Below the pieces are notes generated by a model. That model saw nothing but the letters and a program-made list of their open reading frames with translations, had not been told where the DNA came from and did no database searches. Both the position numbers and the translations under genes were made by a program. From Streptomyces sp. DG2A-72 (GTDB taxonomy: Bacteria; Actinomycetota; Actinomycetes; Streptomycetales; Streptomycetaceae), in NCBI RefSeq assembly GCF_030499575.1, contig NZ_JASTLC010000001.1, positions 9,820,001 to 9,884,000 of the forward strand: DNA of 64,000 nt, written 5' to 3'. Each line of letters starts with the position of its first letter. Position 1 is the first letter of the stretch. Positions 59,728-64,000 of the stretch are shown here, piece by piece.

Positions 59728-59748
59728 TTGCCTAAAACCTTTAGGCAA
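59728..59748. promoter_or_regulatory. TetR operator (perfect 9-bp inverted repeat)
   Basis: TTGCCTAAA and TTTAGGCAA are perfect inverted arms with a three-base spacer. The site lies 36-56 bp before the TetR start and is AT-rich, fitting an autoregulated TetR-family repressor. Confidence 0.8.
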
Positions 59749-59783
59749 TTGCATACTCGATTTCGGCGAACGGGAGGACGGTT

Positions 59784-60362
59784 GTGGCACGAGTGGGCCT
59801 GACGACAGAACGCCTGATCCGGGCAGGTGCGGAACTGGCCGACGAGGTCGGCTTCGAGCAGGTGACCGTCTCCGAGCTCGCCCGGCGGTTCGACGTCAAG
59901 GTCGCGAGTCTGTACTCGCACGTGAAGAACTCCCAGGACCTCAAGACCCGGATCGCCCTGTTCGCGCTGGAGGAACTGGCCGACCTGTCCGCCGACGCGG
60001 TCGCCGGGCGGGCCGGCAAGGACGCCCTGACCGCGTTCGCGAACGTCTACCGCGACTACGCCCACGAGTACCCCGGCCGGGCCGCGGCTGCCCGGATGAG
60101 GCTCGACCCCGAGACGGCGGCCGCCAGTGCCGGGGTCCGGCACGCCCGGATGACGCGGGCGATCCTGCGCGGCTACGACCTGGCGGAACCCGACGAGACG
60201 CACGCCGTGCGGCTGCTGGGCAGCGTCTTCCACGGCTACGCCAGCCTCGAAGGCGCGGGCGGTTTCAGCCACAGCGCCCCCGACAGCGAGGAGTCCTGGA
60301 CACGGGTCCTGGACGCCCTCGACACCCTGCTGCGCAACTGGCCCGCCCGCCCCACCCCTTGA
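59784..60362 (+). CDS. TetR-family transcriptional regulator
   Basis: The 192-residue protein has the N-terminal TetR helix-turn-helix (LIRAGAELADEVGFEQVTVS, RRFDVKVASLYSHVKNSQDL) and a TetR_C-type ligand domain (about 80-190; the WHG-like FHGYASLEGAGGF). GTG start after GGGAGGAC. It lies 16 bp upstream of the SGNH hydrolase gene, so they form an operon and the hydrolase is probably the controlled enzyme. A very clear operator precedes it. Confidence 0.93.
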   Translation: MARVGLTTERLIRAGAELADEVGFEQVTVSELARRFDVKVASLYSHVKNSQDLKTRIALFALEELADLSADAVAGRAGKDALTAFANVYRDYAHEYPGRAAAARMRLDPETAAASAGVRHARMTRAILRGYDLAEPDETHAVRLLGSVFHGYASLEGAGGFSHSAPDSEESWTRVLDALDTLLRNWPARPTP

Positions 60363-60378
60363 TCGACAGGCTGAGGAC

Positions 60379-61563
60379 ATGAACACCGAGCACGAATGGA
60401 TCACCACGCCCGTCACCGCCGGGCTCCTGCGCGGCGCCCTCGACGTGGAGCGCACCGAACACGGGGTGCTGCCGCACCGGCTGCCCGCGTGGGCCCGCGC
60501 CCAGAGCACCGACGCCCAGCTGGCCATGGCCGAGTCCCAGCCCTCCGGCGTACGGCTGGTCTTCCGCACCCGCGCCAGCGCGGTCCAGCTGGACACGCTG
60601 CCCACCAAGCGGGCCTACGTGGGCGTGCCGCCCCGCCCGGACGGCGTGTACGACCTGATCGTCGACGGCCGCCCGGCCGGACACGCAAGTGTCAGGGGCG
60701 GAAACACCGTGACCGTCGACATGGTCGCGGGCACCGCCGAGATACAGCCCGGCCCACCCGGAACCCTCCGCTTCACCGGTTTGCCCGAGCGCGACAAGGA
60801 CGTCGAGATCTGGCTGCCGCACAACGAGACCACCGAAGTCCTGGCCCTGCGCACCGACGCCCCCGTCGAGCCCGCGCGGGACCCGGGCCGCAGGGTCTGG
60901 CTCCACCACGGCAGCTCCATCAGCCACGGTTCCGACGCGGCCAGTCCCAGCACGACCTGGCCCGCGCTGGCCGCCGGCCTCGGCGGCGTGGAGCTGATCA
61001 ACCTGGGCCTGGGGGGCGGCGCCCTGCTCGATCCGTTCACCGCCCGCACCATGCGCGACACCTCCGCCGATCTGATCAGCGTCAAGATCGGTATCAACGT
61101 GGTCAACGCCGACCTGATGCGTCTGCGCGCCTTCGGTCCCGCGGTCCACGGCTTCCTCGACACCCTCCGGGAGGGCCACCCGACCGTGCCCCTGCTGGTG
61201 GTCTCGCCCATCCTGTGCCCCATCCACGAGGACACGCCGGGCCCCTGCTTTCCCGACTACAGTGAGATCAGCGAGGGCCGACTGCGGTTCGGGGCCCTGG
61301 GCGATCCGGCGGAACGCGCGAGCGGGAAGCTGACGTTGCGCGTGATCCGCGAGGAACTGGCCCGGATCGTGGCACAACGGTCGGCGGACGACCCGAACCT
61401 GCACTACCTCGACGGCCGCGAACTCTACGGCGAGGCCGACTACGCCGAACTGCCGCTCCCCGACGAGCTCCACCCGGACGCCGCCACCCACCGCCGTATG
61501 GGCGAACGCTTCGCCACGCGCGCCTTCACCGCCGCAGGCCCCTTCGCGGACGACGGCTCCTGA
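60379..61563 (+). CDS. SGNH/GDSL-family hydrolase
   Basis: The 394-residue protein has an N-terminal beta-sandwich (about 1-165) and a C-terminal SGNH domain (about 170-385). The SGNH blocks are visible: WLHHGSSISHGSDA (nucleophile Ser), NLGLGGGALLD (Gly), KIGINVVNADL (Asn) and LPDELHPDAATHRRMG (Asp and His). There is no signal peptide. It should hydrolyse esters, such as acetylated sugars or lipids, in the cytoplasm. It is co-transcribed with the TetR gene. Confidence 0.9.
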   Translation: MNTEHEWITTPVTAGLLRGALDVERTEHGVLPHRLPAWARAQSTDAQLAMAESQPSGVRLVFRTRASAVQLDTLPTKRAYVGVPPRPDGVYDLIVDGRPAGHASVRGGNTVTVDMVAGTAEIQPGPPGTLRFTGLPERDKDVEIWLPHNETTEVLALRTDAPVEPARDPGRRVWLHHGSSISHGSDAASPSTTWPALAAGLGGVELINLGLGGGALLDPFTARTMRDTSADLISVKIGINVVNADLMRLRAFGPAVHGFLDTLREGHPTVPLLVVSPILCPIHEDTPGPCFPDYSEISEGRLRFGALGDPAERASGKLTLRVIREELARIVAQRSADDPNLHYLDGRELYGEADYAELPLPDELHPDAATHRRMGERFATRAFTAAGPFADDGS

Positions 61564-61816
61564 GACCGGTAGCTGGCCGGGCGCTCCGACGTGCCGGTGT
61601 GATCGGACCGTCGTGTCTCCACAGGTGGGCCAGAACCAGCAGGGCTCGCTTGAAGCACCCCAACTTCCGCCAGCGCGTGTGAAGTTCATGCCTTCGGGCC
61701 TGGTTGAGCCACGAGATACGGGACGTCGCGCAAGGCAGGACACGGAACCAACGAAGTCCTCCGGCCGTTGGTGTGCTGAGTGAGATCACCACACCAACAA
61801 CGAAGGGCTTCGCCAT
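61526..61816 (-). pseudogene. IS5-like transposase N-terminal remnant
   Basis: The frame from ATG 61816 encodes LRWFRVLPCATSRISWLNQA then RRHELHTRWRKLGCFKRALL and VLAHLW, which matches the N-terminal helix-turn-helix region of IS5-group DDE transposases (the RWRKL...RALLVLAHLR pattern). Homology then breaks: the expected GDTYxRLAAGF continuation is lost and the frame ends after 96 codons. No DDE catalytic region or terminal inverted repeats are visible. It overlaps the end of the SGNH gene and marks the border to the unknown operon on its right. Confidence 0.6.
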
Positions 61817-61893
61817 GTCACCCCAGGGCGGTGGCAGGGAGACTGCCGCGGAATCAAGGTGAGCGCATCGGCCGGTGCGAGCCGGTCGCGGCT

Positions 61894-63237
61894 TCACTCA
61901 ATGATGATTCTGGCGATTGCCTCCATGACGATCGCGTCGCTCTCACAGCCGTTGGTGTAGGCGATCCGTGCGCCGACGTTCCAGAACTGGGCCTCGCCCG
62001 GCATGAGCACGATCGCAGGTATCACCTTGTCCAGGGCTTCCCGGTGGCGTCCTGAATTGTCGTATGCGATGGCCATCAGGGAGTGGAGCGGGGCGGCGTA
62101 GGGATAATGCTCTTCCAGCGGTCGCATGATGCTGAGTGCGTTGTCGTACCGATGCTTCGTCAGGAGCCGCTGGGTCGGGGCCAGGGCCGAGGACAGCTTG
62201 GGGCGGTCGGCAGTGGGATAGATCGACTCGGCGGCGATGCCGAAGTAGCTGCTGCGCATGGTCATCACTTGCTCGTCGGGCCGGCAGCGAGCCATCCACG
62301 CCGAGACGGTGCGCCAGGACAGCTGGAACCATCGTTCGCGCGCGGCTGGGGCCCAGGAGCCGTCCGATCCGAGAAGTCCGGAGTAGACCTCCTCGGGGAC
62401 TGCGGATCGTTCGGCGAACCGGCGTTCGCGCCACTCCGGCCCTGCAACCTGCTCTCCTGCGGACGCGCCCACTATGACGCTGCCGATCACCGTCAGGATG
62501 CCGATCCCCTCGCCGGAGGCGGCAATCCACGGTAGGTCGGCGGCGATCTCCTCCAACTGGGCGCTGGCCGCCCGGACGGCGATTCCGGCGCCCGGCCCCG
62601 CTGCATTGATCAGCGCGCACAGTGTGTGCAGCGCTGGTGCAGAGGCGTACATCTGCCCGGTCCACTCGTCGATGTCGGCGCACGCCCGAAGCCTGCCGAC
62701 TTCGCACCAGGCACGCTGTACGAGCACCTCGGGCGTGGCCCGGCCGAGGGCGAATACCTCCGCGAGCGTGTGCAGGGCGCCGGGGCCCAGATAGCCGGAC
62801 TGGTTGAGGTCGAACAGGTAGTCGACCGCGGTCGGGAAATCGTGCTCGTCCGCGAATGCGCGGACCGCCGCCAGGGCCTGGATGGGTGGCTTGCCGAGCT
62901 CGGCCTGGACGTGCCAGAAGCCCAGCAGAGTCATGGCCACTTCGCTCGGCAGCGGCCCGTGGTCGTCGGTGTAACCGGACAACGCCGTGTCGATACCGGT
63001 GACTTGACAGTACGCGACCTTCGACTCTGGAGCGAAACGCAGGCCGATGCTGCGCTCGAGTACTTGCAGGACCTTGATGGTGACCGACGCCCGCGTGCTC
63101 AGGAACGGCTCGAGCGCGGCCGACCCGCCAGAGGCCGGCAGCCCGAGCCGACCGAAGAACATCAGGTCGCGGAACAGGTATTCGGCGATGCTCTTCGCCA
63201 TCAGTGACGGCACTTTCGTGACGAAGAGGTCGGTCAT
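61894..63237 (-). CDS. Uncharacterised helical protein with TPR-like C-terminus (operon gene 2)
   Basis: I do not recognise a family. The 447-residue protein starts MTDLFVTKVPSLMAKSIAEY and is mostly helical. The last 110 residues look like TPR repeats (RYDNALSIMRPLEEHYPYAA, LHSLMAIAYDNSGRHREALD, FWNVGARIAYTNGCESDAI). A hydrophobic stretch (IGILTVIGSVIVGASAG, near residue 245) is long enough for a membrane helix. Its ATG overlaps the stop of the upstream gene by four bases, so the two proteins are probably made together and may form a complex. GC content looks slightly lower than in neighbouring genes. Confidence 0.7.
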   Translation of the reverse strand: MTDLFVTKVPSLMAKSIAEYLFRDLMFFGRLGLPASGGSAALEPFLSTRASVTIKVLQVLERSIGLRFAPESKVAYCQVTGIDTALSGYTDDHGPLPSEVAMTLLGFWHVQAELGKPPIQALAAVRAFADEHDFPTAVDYLFDLNQSGYLGPGALHTLAEVFALGRATPEVLVQRAWCEVGRLRACADIDEWTGQMYASAPALHTLCALINAAGPGAGIAVRAASAQLEEIAADLPWIAASGEGIGILTVIGSVIVGASAGEQVAGPEWRERRFAERSAVPEEVYSGLLGSDGSWAPAARERWFQLSWRTVSAWMARCRPDEQVMTMRSSYFGIAAESIYPTADRPKLSSALAPTQRLLTKHRYDNALSIMRPLEEHYPYAAPLHSLMAIAYDNSGRHREALDKVIPAIVLMPGEAQFWNVGARIAYTNGCESDAIVMEAIARIIIE

Positions 63238-63950
63238 GGTTTGCCCATTCCGAGATTCACCGCGGTGGCGATGTCCCCCCTGTGCCGGGAGACGACCCGG
63301 AAGGCACGGATGAGGAATTCCCTCGTGGATGCTCTGTCCGAACGGACGTAGGGGACCTGGGCGCGCAGCAGTGCGACCGAGAGGTCGTCCGCGAACCTTT
63401 TCGGCCGCAGTTCCTCGCCAATGGCCTGGTCGGCGACGGAGAATGCCGTCGCGATGCGATGTCGCGCCTCGGAGCTGTCCTGGAGGCCGGCCAGCGGGAC
63501 GTACACCGATTCCTCGTCGACGTCGAGACTGCTCAGAAAGAGGATGCCGGGAATCGCCGGCGGAGCCTTCGGTGTGAACAGCGACCTGAGGATCGCATAC
63601 GACGGATGCACGTCCCGGTCGAGCTCCATCCAGGGATCCCGGCTTCCCGCCGGCAGCGCAACAGGCGCACGGGCCGGGACGCCGAGGGTGAATAAGACCA
63701 TGATCCGTGGGCCGCTGTCCGATGCCAGGGCTCCGCTCCCGTTCACGTACTCCGCGATGGCGGGATCCGCGGTCGGATGGAACAGCAGGAGCGCGTACAC
63801 CCCTCGGTGTTCGAAATCGAGTCGGGCCAGGGCATCCGGTTGGAACAATCTGTTGAACGATTGAACATGCCCAGCGGCGTTCTTCGCAGTCGGGTCGAGT
63901 GAATATTCGAGCAGCGTCCTGATGGAAATCACGAGAAAAGGCCCGGCCAT
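63234..63950 (-). CDS. Uncharacterised protein (operon gene 1)
   Basis: I do not recognise a family. The 238-residue protein starts MAGPFLVISIRTLLEYSLDP and has a mixed alpha/beta pattern: LDFEHRGVYALLLFHPTADP, GPRIMVLFTLGVPARAPV, IPGILFLSSLDVDEESVYVP. The C-terminal third is helical. It has no signal peptide or membrane helix. It is the first gene of the pair with the TPR-like protein (ATGA overlap). Upstream, only 50 bases remain in the window, so the promoter or further operon genes may be missing. Confidence 0.65.
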   Translation of the reverse strand: MAGPFLVISIRTLLEYSLDPTAKNAAGHVQSFNRLFQPDALARLDFEHRGVYALLLFHPTADPAIAEYVNGSGALASDSGPRIMVLFTLGVPARAPVALPAGSRDPWMELDRDVHPSYAILRSLFTPKAPPAIPGILFLSSLDVDEESVYVPLAGLQDSSEARHRIATAFSVADQAIGEELRPKRFADDLSVALLRAQVPYVRSDRASTREFLIRAFRVVSRHRGDIATAVNLGMGKP

Positions 63951-64000
63951 GACGCGGATCTTAGCGAGGGCCGGCCGCTGACGTCCCGCGCATGAAGTTT

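Overview
The window is very GC-rich (roughly 70%), with GC-rich third codon positions, frequent GTG starts (a few TTG), and a gene set typical of Streptomyces: Scr1-type XRE regulator with DUF397 partner, DUF574 methyltransferase, several SpoIIE-type PP2C phosphatases, GlxA-type regulator, Tat-exported hydrolases, LAxTG cell-wall protein. I read it as a chromosomal segment of a Streptomyces (or close relative), probably from an arm rather than the core. There are no rRNA, tRNA, ribosomal or other housekeeping genes, and an unusual number of genes are decayed.

Layout. 0-3 kb: end of a DUF574 methyltransferase, a DUF397/Scr1 regulator pair, a helical-repeat protein and an ABC-exporter remnant. 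3-5 kb: divergent GlxA-type regulator and DUF2269 membrane protein. 5.2-6.4 kb: a two-gene graspetide (ATP-grasp RiPP) cassette. 6.5-12.3 kb: small membrane and unknown proteins, a broken acetyltransferase, a DM13 protein and an FprA-like ferredoxin reductase. 12.4-12.7 kb: decayed GH46 chitosanase. 12.9-19.6 kb: three multidomain SpoIIE phosphatases. 19.6-23.1 kb: a cst-like persulfide detoxification operon (persulfide dioxygenase-rhodanese, rhodanese, TauE exporter, rhodanese-DUF2892) behind two identical CsoR/CstR-type operators. 23.2-26 kb: DHA2 MFS exporter, a dispersed intergenic repeat, exported beta-carbonic anhydrase. 26.2-29.3 kb: four consecutive small secreted proteins and a streptogrisin-like protease with a LacI-type operator. 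29.5-32.4 kb: methyltransferases (one frameshifted), a truncated SDR, an aldo/keto reductase. 32.7-37.6 kb: a DUF1996 protein with LAETG sorting signal, a double-GNAT protein, a multiply frameshifted membrane protein.

38-47 kb is a catabolic block: Tat lipoprotein with a predicted glycosidase fold, GH43-like enzyme, ROK regulator, NitT/TauT ABC transporter, a Cys-type sulfatase and a degenerate formylglycine-generating enzyme. The parts suggest uptake of a sulfonated or sulfated compound, but the sulfatase has lost its neighbouring activator. 47-54.5 kb: MalT-like LuxR regulator, small membrane proteins, a frameshifted HdeD-like protein, a receptor Ser/Thr kinase with a probable leaderless promoter, and the second repeat copy. 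54.5-61.6 kb: LysR, Tat phospholipase C-like hydrolase, ArsR/SRPBCC pair, a GH10 xylanase remnant, a lipoprotein, TetR with a clear operator upstream of an SGNH hydrolase. 61.5-64 kb: a transposase remnant beside an uncharacterised overlapping two-gene operon.

At least eleven genes look broken. Some lesions are internal deletions, which cannot be base-call errors. Others are single-base frameshifts, which could be. The main leads for new biology are the graspetide cassette, the two-gene unknown operon at the right end, the secreted small-protein cluster and the cst-like operon with tandem operators.
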